From Secundilactobacillus odoratitofui DSM 19909 = JCM 15043 (GTDB taxonomy: Bacteria > Bacillota > Bacilli > Lactobacillales > Lactobacillaceae): a stretch of DNA of 64,000 bases. Location: the NCBI RefSeq assembly GCF_001434895.1, contig NZ_AZEE01000010.1:1-64000 (forward strand), read 5' to 3'. A model generated the notes under the pieces. It made no database searches and was not told the origin of the DNA. It saw only the letters and a program-made list of their open reading frames with translations. Shown piece after piece: positions 46,427 through 55,754 of the stretch. The translations under genes and the position numbers were made by a program. Within the stretch, counting starts at the first letter, position 1. The number at the start of each line of letters is the position of its first letter.

Positions 46427-48244
46427 TTATTTATCAATCTTAAGTTTAGGTAAGACGATATGTTCATAAAGCAAAACAGTAATTACATAGTAAATCATAT
46501 ACAAGACGAAGAAGATTGTAAATGGCAACCAGAGTTGATTGTATGGATCAATCATCATGACTTTAAACATTTGCAGTCCGAACAGGACGTGAACAACACC
46601 CACCAAAGCGGGAAGTGCAAATAAAACCAGTATTTCATTCATAATCGATCGCCGTAAGATTTGTGGTCGTGTGCCGATTTTATTTAACATCTCATAACGC
46701 CGTTGGTCACTCGCCGCACCACTCAAAATTTTGAACATCAAGCAACTGGCTAACATCGCCAAAAAGGCAATTCCGAGGAAGAAGCCCATAAACTCAAGAC
46801 CACCAAATAATGCGGTTCCCATGACGAACAAGCCATAACTCCCTGGTAAATTATCATACGACGTAATACCAGCACTCTTAACGATTTGCTTCATCAACTT
46901 ACCACTGGCCTTGAGATCTTTTACTCGGAACAGCGTCAGTTGATGGGGTTGGCCTTTTACCGACTCAAATTGGCTGGCTGAAACCACCTTGACTGCTTTG
47001 ATTCGTTGAGATCCGGATTGCAGAAAACTTAGCTTATCGGTATTTTGTTTTAATTGGTTGACCGTTAACTTGATGTACTTAGGTGTTCCCAATTTTGATT
47101 TTTTTGCAGAATCAAAAACGGTTGTCTCTCCTAAACCAGTAGCTTGGAACGGATGTTGACCAAATTCACCGGCATTATAATAAACGGTTGATTTAGTTTC
47201 TTTTTGCGAATACGTCGCCTTTGTCGCGAGATTCAACTTGTTAATCAGGTGGTTGGTTTTGGTAGACGGATCAACCAAAGCTGCCGAATATGCTGAATTG
47301 GCTGTCGCCATTGTCTTAATCTGACGGTTAAATCCAATCCCAACTGTGATTGCGCCAAGTGCTAGGGCAAATAAGATTGAGACGATGGATAAAATTTTAG
47401 TGTAGTTACGAATGCGAAAACTTAATTGGGAAAGTGTAAAGTTACCTAATCCACGAGTTGCCCAGTTCGTGCGTTTAAGCAACACAACTAACCAGACAAA
47501 GATAGCGTTGAATAAAAAGTAAGTTCCTAGAACAATTGTCACTAACGCAATTGGAATTGCTGCCAAATTTAATTGCTTAATGTGGCTCATCGCGTAGTAA
47601 CCAACCACTAAGAAACTAAGGCCGAAGACGACTTGTAGAATCTGGCTAACTGGCTTTAAAGTTGGTCGGTTTGGTTGACTGTCACCCTTTAACAATTGCA
47701 AAACCGGTGTCTTTGTTAACGCAAGTCGATTAATGACCCCAGCCACTAAAAACAAACCAATGTATAACCCAATGGTTGCAACGACGGCCGGACCGTACAC
47801 CGCACTAAAATGATGTAGCTTTTCACCAAGCATGTGTTGCATCAATAAGGCGCCGATTGAACCCGTCAAACCACAACCAACAATCGCACCAACGACTGAG
47901 GCAATCGTTCCAATTACCGTCGTTTCGACTAAAATCAACTGGCCGATTTTAGACTGCTTCGCACCTAGCATCATGAATAGGCCATAGTCATGCCGCCGCA
48001 TACTCATCAAGAACGAGTTGGCGTAAAAAATGTACACCAACGTGATAATCGTAAGTAGAATTGCACCAAACTGGAAAATGAAACTTGCGCCAGTTACCTG
48101 TGCGTTGGCCTTAATAAAGGACTGATTAGTGGCGAGGGCCTCAAACATGTAAAAAATGGCACTGGAGATAACGAGCCCGAAAAACAGTACCACGTAATCT
48201 TTAAGCCGGCTTTTAACGCCGGTAAACGCTAATTTTGTTAACAC
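46427..48244 (-). CDS. ABC transporter permease, BceB/FtsX-like
   Basis: Large permease of the antimicrobial-peptide resistance type: ten predicted helices, with a large extracellular domain between the seventh and eighth (about residues 310-480). The N-terminus LAFTGVKSRLKDYVVLFFGLVIS is typical. I choose the GTG at 48244, seven bases after GGAGG; the start lies 13 bases after the ATPase stop. No BceRS-type two-component system is nearby; the neighbouring regulator is GntR. Confidence 0.88.
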   Translation of the reverse strand: MLTKLAFTGVKSRLKDYVVLFFGLVISSAIFYMFEALATNQSFIKANAQVTGASFIFQFGAILLTIITLVYIFYANSFLMSMRRHDYGLFMMLGAKQSKIGQLILVETTVIGTIASVVGAIVGCGLTGSIGALLMQHMLGEKLHHFSAVYGPAVVATIGLYIGLFLVAGVINRLALTKTPVLQLLKGDSQPNRPTLKPVSQILQVVFGLSFLVVGYYAMSHIKQLNLAAIPIALVTIVLGTYFLFNAIFVWLVVLLKRTNWATRGLGNFTLSQLSFRIRNYTKILSIVSILFALALGAITVGIGFNRQIKTMATANSAYSAALVDPSTKTNHLINKLNLATKATYSQKETKSTVYYNAGEFGQHPFQATGLGETTVFDSAKKSKLGTPKYIKLTVNQLKQNTDKLSFLQSGSQRIKAVKVVSASQFESVKGQPHQLTLFRVKDLKASGKLMKQIVKSAGITSYDNLPGSYGLFVMGTALFGGLEFMGFFLGIAFLAMLASCLMFKILSGAASDQRRYEMLNKIGTRPQILRRSIMNEILVLFALPALVGVVHVLFGLQMFKVMMIDPYNQLWLPFTIFFVLYMIYYVITVLLYEHIVLPKLKIDK

Positions 48245-48257
48245 TTGTCCGCCTCCA

Positions 48258-49013
48258 TTAATCAAACGTGCCTAAAGCATCCAAGATAGCTTGGTAAAAT
48301 TGCTGCCGCGTTTGCCCTGCCCGTTTTAGTTCCTGACCAATTTTACCGTCTTTGATGAACAAGATTCGTTGACAGTAACTGGCTGAAAATGGGTCATGGG
48401 TAACCAGTAGCACTGGCACCTGTTGTTCACTGTTAACACTGGTCAACATTTCGAGTAGGTCTCTCGCACTATTCGAATCTAACGCGCCCGTTGGTTCATC
48501 ACCAAACAGAATTGCCGGGTGTGCAACCAAAGCTCTGGCAGCTGCGATTCGTTGCTTTTGACCACCTGAGATCTCGGTCGGATACTTTTCTAAGATTGCT
48601 TCAATATCCAGTTGTTTAGCGACTCGCATCACTTCGGGTTGAATTTTTTTGCGGGCAACGTTTTGCAATGACAATGGCAGCGCGATGTTTTCGTAGTTGG
48701 TCAAATTTTCAAGCAAGTTAAAGTCTTGGAAGATAAACCCAACTTGTTTAGCTCGAAAGTCAGCAATTTGATTCCCCTTCAATGAAGTTAAGGACTGCTG
48801 GTTGATTTCAACATCGCCACTAGTTGGTGAGTCAAGTGTCGCTAAAATATTGAGCAACGTGGTTTTCCCAGAACCAGATGCGCCCATAATTCCGACAAAT
48901 TCGCCAGGTTGGACATCAAAATTAATCCCTTTCAATGCCTCGTATTGTTTTTGGCCAGCTTTGCCGTAGATTTTATGCAAATCTCGTACTGACACGATTG
49001 GTGCTGTTGTCAT
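48258..49013 (-). CDS. ABC transporter ATP-binding protein, BceA-like
   Basis: ATPase of 251 residues in the MacB/LolD group. Walker A is GASGSGKTT near residue 43, signature ISGGQKQRI, Walker B ILFGDEPTGALDS, switch His in VTHD. First gene of the operon with a consensus promoter. It works with the permease just downstream in peptide antibiotic sensing or extrusion by family analogy. Confidence 0.93.
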   Translation of the reverse strand: MTTAPIVSVRDLHKIYGKAGQKQYEALKGINFDVQPGEFVGIMGASGSGKTTLLNILATLDSPTSGDVEINQQSLTSLKGNQIADFRAKQVGFIFQDFNLLENLTNYENIALPLSLQNVARKKIQPEVMRVAKQLDIEAILEKYPTEISGGQKQRIAAARALVAHPAILFGDEPTGALDSNSARDLLEMLTSVNSEQQVPVLLVTHDPFSASYCQRILFIKDGKIGQELKRAGQTRQQFYQAILDALGTFD

Positions 49014-49042
49014 AATCGTCCTCCATCGCTTTTTGTTATTTG

Positions 49043-49091
49043 GTTAATTACTTATGTAACTAACTATAAAAGGTCCGTGATTATCTGTCAA
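49043..49091 (-). promoter_or_regulatory. Promoter and palindromic operator of the bceAB-gntR-ytr operon
   Basis: On the minus strand TTGACA (49091-49086), 17 bases, TATAGT (49068-49063). Immediately downstream the sequence GTTAGTTAC-ATAA-GTAATTAAC (49064-49043) is a 9-base inverted repeat with one mismatch, covering the start site. Such placement suits a repressor, plausibly the operon's own GntR. Confidence 0.75.
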
Positions 49092-49226
49092 TTCTTTTTT
49101 GAAAACTCGTTTTATTTTAACAATTAGATACTTCGTGACCCTGATACTACCAGGCATACGGCGTAGTTCTTAAGAAATTACAAACTCGCCACCAATGTTG
49201 TTTTCCAATCTGTTCAGACAATCAAA

Positions 49227-49366
49227 AAGAGGCTGAAAAAAAGGCTATATTGACAAAACTCAAGTTCCGGCTATAGAAGCAAAAAAATCGTGGATTCCTA
49301 CAAATCAGGAATCCACGATTTTCTCACTTCTATTCTGGGACTTAAACGAGTTTTGTCCCACACTCT
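49227..49366. repeat. Palindromic intergenic repeat, copy 2
   Basis: A nearly complete palindrome of about 140 bases between the bceA-like promoter and the end of metQ. The core AAAAAATCGTGGATTCCT with its complement matches copy 1 (19074-19323), and the 3' arm from the GAAGC at 49276 to 49365 differs at about two bases. Here the 5' arm TTGACAAAACTCAAGTTCC mirrors the 3' arm better than in copy 1. It can serve as the metQ terminator. Confidence 0.85.
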
Positions 49367-49381
49367 TCAATCAAGTTCAAT

Positions 49382-50212
49382 TTATTTGTATGATTTAGCT
49401 GGTAAAACAGCACCTTTGTAATGGTTATAGATCCACTTTTGGGTACTCTTTGATTGTAACGCCTTCATCAACTTCTTGATGGCTGGCTTGTTTTGGTCGC
49501 CTTTACGGACCGCAACGATGTTAACGTATGGTGACGTAGATTTTTCAGTGTCGATGGCATCCTTACGAGGATCAAGGCCTGATTGAACGGCATAGTTGGC
49601 GTTAATGAACACCACGTCGCCTTCACCATTCTTGTAGATGCTAGGCATCAACTTTGGTTCGTAAGAATACTTGAACTTCAAATGCTTCGGGTTAGATGCA
49701 ATATCGGAGAAGTTGGCCGTAGTAATATCAATGCCCTTCTTGACTTTGATCAAACCGGCATCTTGCAACATCGTTAGGACACGGCCGTAATCAGAGGTGT
49801 TAGAGCTTACGAGCACCGTCCCGCCCTTTTTAATATCTTTAAGATTCTTAACTTTCTTTGAGTAAGCTGAGATGGGTTCCAAATGAACACCGCCGGCACT
49901 CACCAAGGTCCCATGGTTAGCCTTATTCCACTCCTTTAAGAATGGAATGTGTTGGAAGTAGTTGGCATCTAATTCCTTGCTGGCTAAGGCCTTGTTGGGC
50001 ATCACATAATCTTGGAAGACTTTGACTTTCAAGTTGACGCCTTCCTTTTTTAATTGTGGGGCAACATGCTTCAAAATCTGAGCATGAGGTACCGCACTAG
50101 CACCCACGGTAATCGTGGTTTCATTGCTTGATTTACTATTCCCACAGGCTGCTAGTAAAACCGTTGTAGCGGCAACCCCAACAATTCCTAAAATTCGTTT
50201 TGAAATTTTCAT
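49382..50212 (-). CDS. metQ: Methionine ABC transporter substrate-binding lipoprotein
   Basis: NlpA/MetQ-family lipoprotein of 276 residues. The signal MKISKRILGIVGVAATTVLL ends at lipobox AAC with Cys near residue 23. Family motifs VGASAVPHAQIL and DANYFQHIPFLKEWN are present. Third gene of metNIQ, under the Met T-box. Confidence 0.95.
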   Translation of the reverse strand: MKISKRILGIVGVAATTVLLAACGNSKSSNETTITVGASAVPHAQILKHVAPQLKKEGVNLKVKVFQDYVMPNKALASKELDANYFQHIPFLKEWNKANHGTLVSAGGVHLEPISAYSKKVKNLKDIKKGGTVLVSSNTSDYGRVLTMLQDAGLIKVKKGIDITTANFSDIASNPKHLKFKYSYEPKLMPSIYKNGEGDVVFINANYAVQSGLDPRKDAIDTEKSTSPYVNIVAVRKGDQNKPAIKKLMKALQSKSTQKWIYNHYKGAVLPAKSYK

Positions 50213-50247
50213 GATACATTCCTCCCATAGAATCGTTAATAATAATT

Positions 50248-50931
50248 TTAAAGTGTCCGTTTATCAATTCGACGGACCAGAAAATCCCCAATAAATTGAA
50301 ATGCAAAGACGATAATGACAATAATCACTGTGGCGACTAACACGATGGTGTTGTTGCTAGCCTGAAACCCGTCAATGTATGCCAGGTTACCAAGGCCACC
50401 AGCACCAATGGCACCGGCCATGGCCGTGTAACCAATCAATGAGATCGTCGTTACAGTGGCGCCAGAAACTAGCGCTGGCATGCTTTCAGGTAACAAAACC
50501 TTGTAAACAATTTGCCAACGACCAGCCCCCATCGCTTCGGCCGCTTCAATCACACCACGGTCGATTTCGTGAAATGCTAATTCAACCATTCTGGCGTAAA
50601 ACGGCGCGGCCGACACAATCAATGACGGCAAGGCCGCTGTTGGGCCGATAATCGTACCAACCAGATTCTTAGTGATTGGCAACAATAGCATGATTAAAAT
50701 AATAAAGGGAATCGAACGAAAGACGTTCACGAGAAACGATACGACCCAGTTCAGCGCTTTCACACCAATGTTAGTACTGCTCGTTGTCTCAAATAATAAC
50801 AGGCCTAGCAAGATCCCTAACACAGCCACGACAATCATTGAAACAATCGTCATCCAGATGGTTTCCCAAGTGGCGGCACCCATGCTGCCCCAATCAACCG
50901 TTTTGAACGCAAAATATGACCCATCAGTCAT
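50248..50931 (-). CDS. metI: Methionine ABC transporter permease
   Basis: Membrane subunit of 227 residues with five helices and the coupling loop [37 protein letters not shown] is the MetI-type segment. Its start overlaps the metN stop by eight bases, with the ribosome site CGGAGGTG. Confidence 0.95.
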   Translation of the reverse strand: MTDGSYFAFKTVDWGSMGAATWETIWMTIVSMIVVAVLGILLGLLLFETTSSTNIGVKALNWVVSFLVNVFRSIPFIILIMLLLPITKNLVGTIIGPTAALPSLIVSAAPFYARMVELAFHEIDRGVIEAAEAMGAGRWQIVYKVLLPESMPALVSGATVTTISLIGYTAMAGAIGAGGLGNLAYIDGFQASNNTIVLVATVIIVIIVFAFQFIGDFLVRRIDKRTL

Positions 50932-51958
50932 GGTGAATCACCTCCGTTTCAACCCGCATGGTCTTCAGTAACGTAATGGCACCATCTAAACTCGATTTGT
51001 CACCAATCAGTTGAAGAAACAGGGTTCCAATCGCACCTTCTTGAGTTTGATGGATACTGCCTTCAATGATACTAACTTGTAAATCGGGATATTTATGAAT
51101 AATTTCTGACACAATTGGTAATTTAGCTTGATCACCATGAAAAACTAACTGAATGATCATGCCATTTGGATAACTTGAGATTAAGTCATCCACCACGATA
51201 TTCGTATCCGTTAAGGAAGGATCAACCTCTTCATTCACAAAGCGCTTCGTGATCTCTTGTTGCGGATTTCGAAAGACGTTAAACACCGTTCCTTGTTCAA
51301 CCACGCGTCCTGAATCCATCACGGCAACGTGATCACAAATTTTTCGAATAGCGTGCATCTCGTGCGTAATCAAAACAATGCTTAGATTTAGTCGTTTGTT
51401 AATTTCAAGCAATAAATCCAGCACCTCATCCGTCGTTTGTGGGTCAAGGGCACTGGTTGCTTCGTCAGAAATTAAAATCTCTGGATCATTAGCCAATGCT
51501 CTGGCAACCCCAACCCGTTGCTTTTGACCACCAGAAAGTTCGGAGGGGTAGGCGTGTTCGCGGCCTTTTAAGCCAACTAATTCGACAAGATGCTGTGCCT
51601 TTTGTTTCCGCTCCTTACGTGAAACACCGGCTACTTCAAGCGGAAACATAATGTTTTGAATCACCGTTCTCGACCAAAGTAAGTTAAAATGTTGAAAAAT
51701 CATACCAATCTTTTGACGCTTTTTCCTTAAATCACCACTCGAAAGCGTGGTCATCTGATCGCCGTTAATATCAATTTCACCACTGGTCGGCGTTTCCAAA
51801 CCATTCAACATCCGAGTTAAGGTACTCTTCCCAGCACCAGAATAGCCAACGATGCCATAAATCTCACCATCTTCGATCGTCAAATTAACATCGGCAACCG
51901 CGGTGAGATCACCTTCTTTGGTGTTGAAAGTTTTGGTCACATCTTTAAATTCAATCAC
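50924..51958 (-). CDS. metN: Methionine ABC transporter ATP-binding protein
   Basis: ATPase of 344 residues. Walker A is GYSGAGKST near residue 38, signature LSGGQKQRV, Walker [14 protein letters not shown]. The C-terminal NIL domain (about 265-340) binds methionine and inhibits transport. I use the GTG at 51958, seven bases after GGGGGAC, giving [11 protein letters not shown]. The open frame extends 44 codons back through the T-box terminator. Confidence 0.96.
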   Translation of the reverse strand: MIEFKDVTKTFNTKEGDLTAVADVNLTIEDGEIYGIVGYSGAGKSTLTRMLNGLETPTSGEIDINGDQMTTLSSGDLRKKRQKIGMIFQHFNLLWSRTVIQNIMFPLEVAGVSRKERKQKAQHLVELVGLKGREHAYPSELSGGQKQRVGVARALANDPEILISDEATSALDPQTTDEVLDLLLEINKRLNLSIVLITHEMHAIRKICDHVAVMDSGRVVEQGTVFNVFRNPQQEITKRFVNEEVDPSLTDTNIVVDDLISSYPNGMIIQLVFHGDQAKLPIVSEIIHKYPDLQVSIIEGSIHQTQEGAIGTLFLQLIGDKSSLDGAITLLKTMRVETEVIHHD

Positions 51959-51983
51959 TGTGGTGTCCCCCTTTTTAAGAAAA

Positions 51984-52275
51984 TAAAAAAACTTCGTCCA
52001 GTTAAATCCCATAGATTTAACAAGGGCGAAGTTTATCGCGTACCACCTTATCTTCATCGTTACCTCACAGCAACGATCTCGTTGAGTCATTCAAGACTCC
52101 AACGCGATATTGGGCGTTACCCAGCCAAAGCTCATGCCACATGCACTCACTCAAGCTACAATTCACAAGACCATCTTCATCAATCACAATGATTCCTTCT
52201 CACCTAACGGAACTCTCTTCGCATCGTATCATGACTACTCATCTTGACGTTATTTTCATCTTTAATTATTCAATG
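51984..52275 (-). ncRNA. T-box leader of metNIQ, specifier ATG (Met)
   Basis: Stem I base helix CAAGA/TCTTG closes a specifier loop with 5' side TGAGTA and 3' side GAAGATGG, placing ATG at 52174-52172. The AGAGAG element and a distal loop follow. The T-box core reads GGTGGTACGCG (about 52037-52048), one C shorter than the usual GGTGGTACCGCG. The terminator with arms AACTTCG/CGAAGTT lies at 51984-52033 with a T7 run. Confidence 0.9.
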
Positions 52276-52280
52276 ACAAG

Positions 52281-52309
52281 AGTATATGCGTCTCACATGA
52301 GAATGTCAA
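52281..52309 (-). promoter_or_regulatory. metNIQ promoter
   Basis: On the minus strand TTGACA (52309-52304), 17 bases, TATACT (52286-52281). An inverted repeat CACCTA-N12-TAGGTG lies just upstream of the -35 box. Confidence 0.85.
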
Positions 52310-52352
52310 GTACACCTATCATCATAATTTTAGGTGTTTCACAGAATGTTGA

Positions 52353-52655
52353 TTAAGCCTCTTTGACGTCAACTAACCACGCATCTGCTTCTTTTTCGCT
52401 GTTCAGGCTTTCGAAATCCTGATCCAATTGTGGGTTAACAGCGACAATTTCGCCACTAACTGGACTATCAATATCAGAAACCGCCTTCTCAGCTTCAACG
52501 CTCATCAACGTCTTGCCAGCAGTCACTTGATCGCCAACGCTTGGTAAATGAGCAAACTTGATGCTGCCTAATTCATCTTGGCCGGCCTTTGTTAAACCAA
52601 CCCGTGTCTTATCAGCCATCACTTTTGTCCAGAAATAAGTTGCTTCTTCACTCAT
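52353..52655 (-). CDS. gcvH: GcvH-like lipoyl protein
   Basis: Small lipoyl-domain protein of 100 residues with glycine cleavage H-protein similarity: WTKVMADKTRVGLTKAGQDELG, then the lipoylation site SVEAEKAV with Lys57. It is about 25 residues shorter than standard H protein. No gcvP or gcvT lies in the window, so a role as lipoyl carrier or relay rather than in glycine cleavage is possible. I use the ATG at 52655 after GAGGTGAAAGG. It follows rodA by 30 bases. Confidence 0.85.
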   Translation of the reverse strand: MSEEATYFWTKVMADKTRVGLTKAGQDELGSIKFAHLPSVGDQVTAGKTLMSVEAEKAVSDIDSPVSGEIVAVNPQLDQDFESLNSEKEADAWLVDVKEA

Positions 52656-52685
52656 ACCTTTCACCTCATACCAATTATTTTGATG

Positions 52686-53885
52686 CTACTCAAATTCCTC
52701 GTTACGACTAAACATGTAACTCTTATTATGATAACGCATTGACATAATTAAGCCAATGCCTATCATGTTCCCAATCAGAGCCGAGCCACCTTGACTAACA
52801 AATGGCAGTGGAATACCAGTTAGTGGTAACAAACCAATATTCATCCCAATGTTTTCAAAGGTATGGAACAGGATCATCATAATAACACCGGTTGAAATGT
52901 AAGCATAAAACACGGTCTTGGTATCAAACGTGACTTTGATCATTTGGTAAATGAGCAAGAAATACAGCAAAATCAGGATAAAGCTCCCGATAAAGCCGAA
53001 GTTTTCGCCAATGACTGAGAAAATCATATCTGATTCGCGCACCGGTACGTACACTTTTGAAACGTTAAAACCAGTTCCAAAAATACTGCCAGAACCAATC
53101 GCCTTCATACTTTGCCAGAGTTGATACCCCTGATCTGAGGTATTGCTAGACGGATTGAGCCAAGTATCAATTCGAGAGAATTGATACGACGCAAAGCCCA
53201 AGTGTTCCAATATGACTCGGCCACCCGAAGTTGCCACTAAGGCTAGCGCCGAGCCGCCAATTGCGACGATTGCAGTCACTGCCGGTACGATAATCTTCCA
53301 GGTGATTCCCGATACAAGGGCCACCCCACCAACGATGGCGAAGAACACTAACATCGTCCCAAAGTCGTTTTGTAACTTTAACAACACAGCAACTGGTAGT
53401 AACCACAAAATGAGTTTGCCCAATAGCATCCAATCTGATCGTAAACTATGTTCATAATACGTATGGTTGTGGTCACTGGCCACTCGAGCTAACATCAAAA
53501 TGAAAGCCGGTTTCATGACCTCAGACGGTTGAAATGTAAGTGGTCCAATCGCAAACCATGACTTGGCACCAGTACTTGCAGCATACGACCGACTGTAAAA
53601 GACAAGCACTGCCGCCAGCAAGAAGATGCCTAACCAATAGGCTAACGGTGCCACCTTCCAAAGTTGCTCGGCATCAAACTGCATAATCACCACCACAGCA
53701 ATGGTCCCAATCACGTACCAAACAACTTGTGAAACTAAAACTGAAGATACACTGGTTGCACTCGAATCATGAGTAGCAGCCACGTAAATTGAAGCTAGTC
53801 CGATTAAGGCCAGCATTAAGACACAAAATATGACCCCGTAATCAATTCGTGATTCCGAATCGTCATCTTCACGACGTTCCTTCAT
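52686..53885 (-). CDS. rodA: Peptidoglycan glycosyltransferase RodA (SEDS family)
   Basis: Integral membrane wall polymerase of the elongasome, 399 residues with ten helices. The SEDS signature is visible: LTFQPSEVMKPAFILMLA near residue 116, QNDFGTMLVFF near 185 and the C-terminal LPLTGIPLPFVSQGGSAL. Mbl, MurA and YidD genes nearby support RodA rather than FtsW. A 194-base gap without a gene separates it from the upstream DUF2969 gene. Confidence 0.93.
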   Translation of the reverse strand: MKERREDDDSESRIDYGVIFCVLMLALIGLASIYVAATHDSSATSVSSVLVSQVVWYVIGTIAVVVIMQFDAEQLWKVAPLAYWLGIFLLAAVLVFYSRSYAASTGAKSWFAIGPLTFQPSEVMKPAFILMLARVASDHNHTYYEHSLRSDWMLLGKLILWLLPVAVLLKLQNDFGTMLVFFAIVGGVALVSGITWKIIVPAVTAIVAIGGSALALVATSGGRVILEHLGFASYQFSRIDTWLNPSSNTSDQGYQLWQSMKAIGSGSIFGTGFNVSKVYVPVRESDMIFSVIGENFGFIGSFILILLYFLLIYQMIKVTFDTKTVFYAYISTGVIMMILFHTFENIGMNIGLLPLTGIPLPFVSQGGSALIGNMIGIGLIMSMRYHNKSYMFSRNEEFE

Positions 53886-54079
53886 GCACCAAATCCTCCT
53901 CTCTTACGCACTAAATGATGAGTCGCTAAGACTTCGCCTGACACCAGCTAACGATTATCACGTTAACTTAACTGATGTCACTTACATGAAGTTGGCATCA
54001 ATTGAGCCTTGCATCACGGCTGACAATTTAGCCAGTTTGATAGGCCCGTTTAATTTGATGACAAACTGTGCGTTAGAAA

Positions 54080-54301
54080 TCAATGATGTAAATTGTAGGC
54101 CTGGATGAGGTATTCGACCCCTTCATCTTGAGACTTAACCTTGACGGGCCGTTCTGATTCAATTTGGGCTTCAAAAGCACCATTTTCTAATGGCATCACG
54201 GTGCCAATCACATCCGAATTAATTGATAGCTGTAACCCATCGACGCCCTTAATCGTGACGTCATCGATTGCAACACCCACGGGTTGTTTCTTTTTTGACA
54301 T
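54080..54301 (-). CDS. DUF2969 family protein
   Basis: A 73-residue protein that begins with a basic MSKKKQPV stretch and has a beta-rich body (VTIKGVDGLQLSINSDVIGTV). It matches the small DUF2969 family found near yidD and mbl in lactobacilli. Function unknown. It lies 12 bases after yidD with a good ribosome site AAAGGAG. Confidence 0.75.
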   Translation of the reverse strand: MSKKKQPVGVAIDDVTIKGVDGLQLSINSDVIGTVMPLENGAFEAQIESERPVKVKSQDEGVEYLIQAYNLHH

Positions 54302-54313
54302 GGGGTAACTCCT

Positions 54314-54598
54314 TTATGGTTTGATTTTGAGATTCATTTCTTTTAAATAGGCTTCCTCAGCAGGCTTGTTGCGGTGCAAGCTAAAGTGATCCGGTACCGG
54401 GTCATAACCACCCCGCACGAAGGGATTACAGCGCAGAATACGGGCAATGCCCATCAACGTGCCCTTCACTGCACCATGCTTTTGAAGCGCGGTTAATGTA
54501 TACGCCGAACAGGTCGGAGAATAACGACAGGATGGTGGAAATAACGGTGAAATAAACCGTTGATAACCACGGACAAGTATCATTAATAGTTGTTTCAT
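54314..54598 (-). CDS. yidD: Membrane protein insertion efficiency factor YidD
   Basis: A 94-residue YidD-family protein that assists YidC-mediated insertion. The amphipathic N-terminal helix [16 protein letters not shown] is followed by the invariant [14 protein letters not shown], then [17 protein letters not shown]. Contrary to the rnpA-yidC context of many bacteria, here it follows mbl. Confidence 0.95.
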   Translation of the reverse strand: MKQLLMILVRGYQRFISPLFPPSCRYSPTCSAYTLTALQKHGAVKGTLMGIARILRCNPFVRGGYDPVPDHFSLHRNKPAEEAYLKEMNLKIKP

Positions 54599-54607
54599 AT
54601 TATCTCT

Positions 54608-55612
54608 CTACGAACGACCGTGCTTCTTGGTCGTGGTGTCCATGTGTTCTAGCAAAATACCGGCACCTTTGGCAACGTTATCCAAAGGATTTTCAGAAAT
54701 AACAACCGGTACCTTTAATTGTTCAATAAATAAACGATCGATACCGTGAAGTAAAGCACCACCACCCGTGAGCATAATACCGCGGTCAATGATATCAGCA
54801 GCCAATTCGGGTGGAATAATTTCCAAAACTTCCTTAGCAGCTGCGACGATTTGGTTCATCACAACGCTGATGGCTGGGTAGATTTCTGCCGAGGTGATCT
54901 CGATTGATCTTGGCATCCCAGTTACTGAATCCCGACCACGAACTTCCATAGTCTCATTGTAGTCGTCACCTAGGTAGGCCGAGCCAATCTTGATTTTAAT
55001 TGCTTCGGCGGTTCGTTCACCAACTTGTAAATTATGCTGCGTCTTTAAGAAGTTAATAATGTTGACGTTTAGCTCATCGCCAGCAACTCGAATCGACTTG
55101 CTAGCCACAATATCACCTAGTGATAGAACGGCGATATCACTTGTACCACCACCAATATCGATCACCATATTGCCTTGTGGTTTAAAAATATCCATCCCAG
55201 CACCAACTGCGGCCACTTTAGGTTCTTCTTCCAAATAAACCTTAGCCCCACCGGATTTTTCAGCTGCTTGAATAATCGCACGCCGTTCTATTTCGGTGAT
55301 GTTAGTTGGCGCACAAATCATGATGTTTGGCTTTGCTAAAAAGCCCTTTACGTTAAGCTTACTAATAAAGTAAGAAAGCATGCTTTCCGTAACGTCAAAA
55401 TCGGAAATGACACCATCCTTCAACGGTCGAATTGCCCGAATATTGCTTGGGGTCCGACCCACCATCCGATAAGCTTCGGAGCCCACCGCTAATACCTGAT
55501 TTGATTTCGTGTCAACCGCCACCACTGATGGTTCGTTGAGCACGATACCCTTACCAACCGCATATATCAGAACATTGGCAGTTCCAAGGTCAATACCAAT
55601 ATCTTTTGCCAT
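54608..55612 (-). CDS. mbl: MreB homologue Mbl
   Basis: Actin-fold rod-shape protein of 334 residues, second paralogue in the window. [24 protein letters not shown] and TGGGALLHGID are intact. It differs from the mreB product in gene context (murA upstream, yidD downstream), which is that of mbl in Firmicutes. Ribosome site AGGAGG. Confidence 0.93.
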   Translation of the reverse strand: MAKDIGIDLGTANVLIYAVGKGIVLNEPSVVAVDTKSNQVLAVGSEAYRMVGRTPSNIRAIRPLKDGVISDFDVTESMLSYFISKLNVKGFLAKPNIMICAPTNITEIERRAIIQAAEKSGGAKVYLEEEPKVAAVGAGMDIFKPQGNMVIDIGGGTSDIAVLSLGDIVASKSIRVAGDELNVNIINFLKTQHNLQVGERTAEAIKIKIGSAYLGDDYNETMEVRGRDSVTGMPRSIEITSAEIYPAISVVMNQIVAAAKEVLEIIPPELAADIIDRGIMLTGGGALLHGIDRLFIEQLKVPVVISENPLDNVAKGAGILLEHMDTTTKKHGRS

Positions 55613-55712
55613 CCTGTTAAATTCCTCCTGAACTTAATATCTCAACCGTTAATTATAGCATACCCTACCGTTTATAAGTTTGAAGATATGATAAAGGTCG
55701 GCTGTATCACAC

Positions 55713-55743
55713 AAAAAAATCGGGGTAAACCGTTTACCCCGAC
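55713..55743 (-). terminator. murA terminator
   Basis: The perfect palindromic arms CGGGGTAAAC and GTTTACCCCG run into TTTTTTT on the minus strand, just after murA. Confidence 0.9.
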
Positions 55744-55754
55744 CATTAGTTTAA

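Noticed and set aside
19074-49366. CRISPR array or insertion sequence formed by the repeated palindromes
   Set aside because: There are only two copies 30 kb apart, with no spacers, cas genes or transposase in the window.
53884-54108. Plus-strand frame of 74 codons opposite the DUF2969-rodA gap
   Set aside because: It has no ribosome site, begins inside the rodA start region and resembles no known family.
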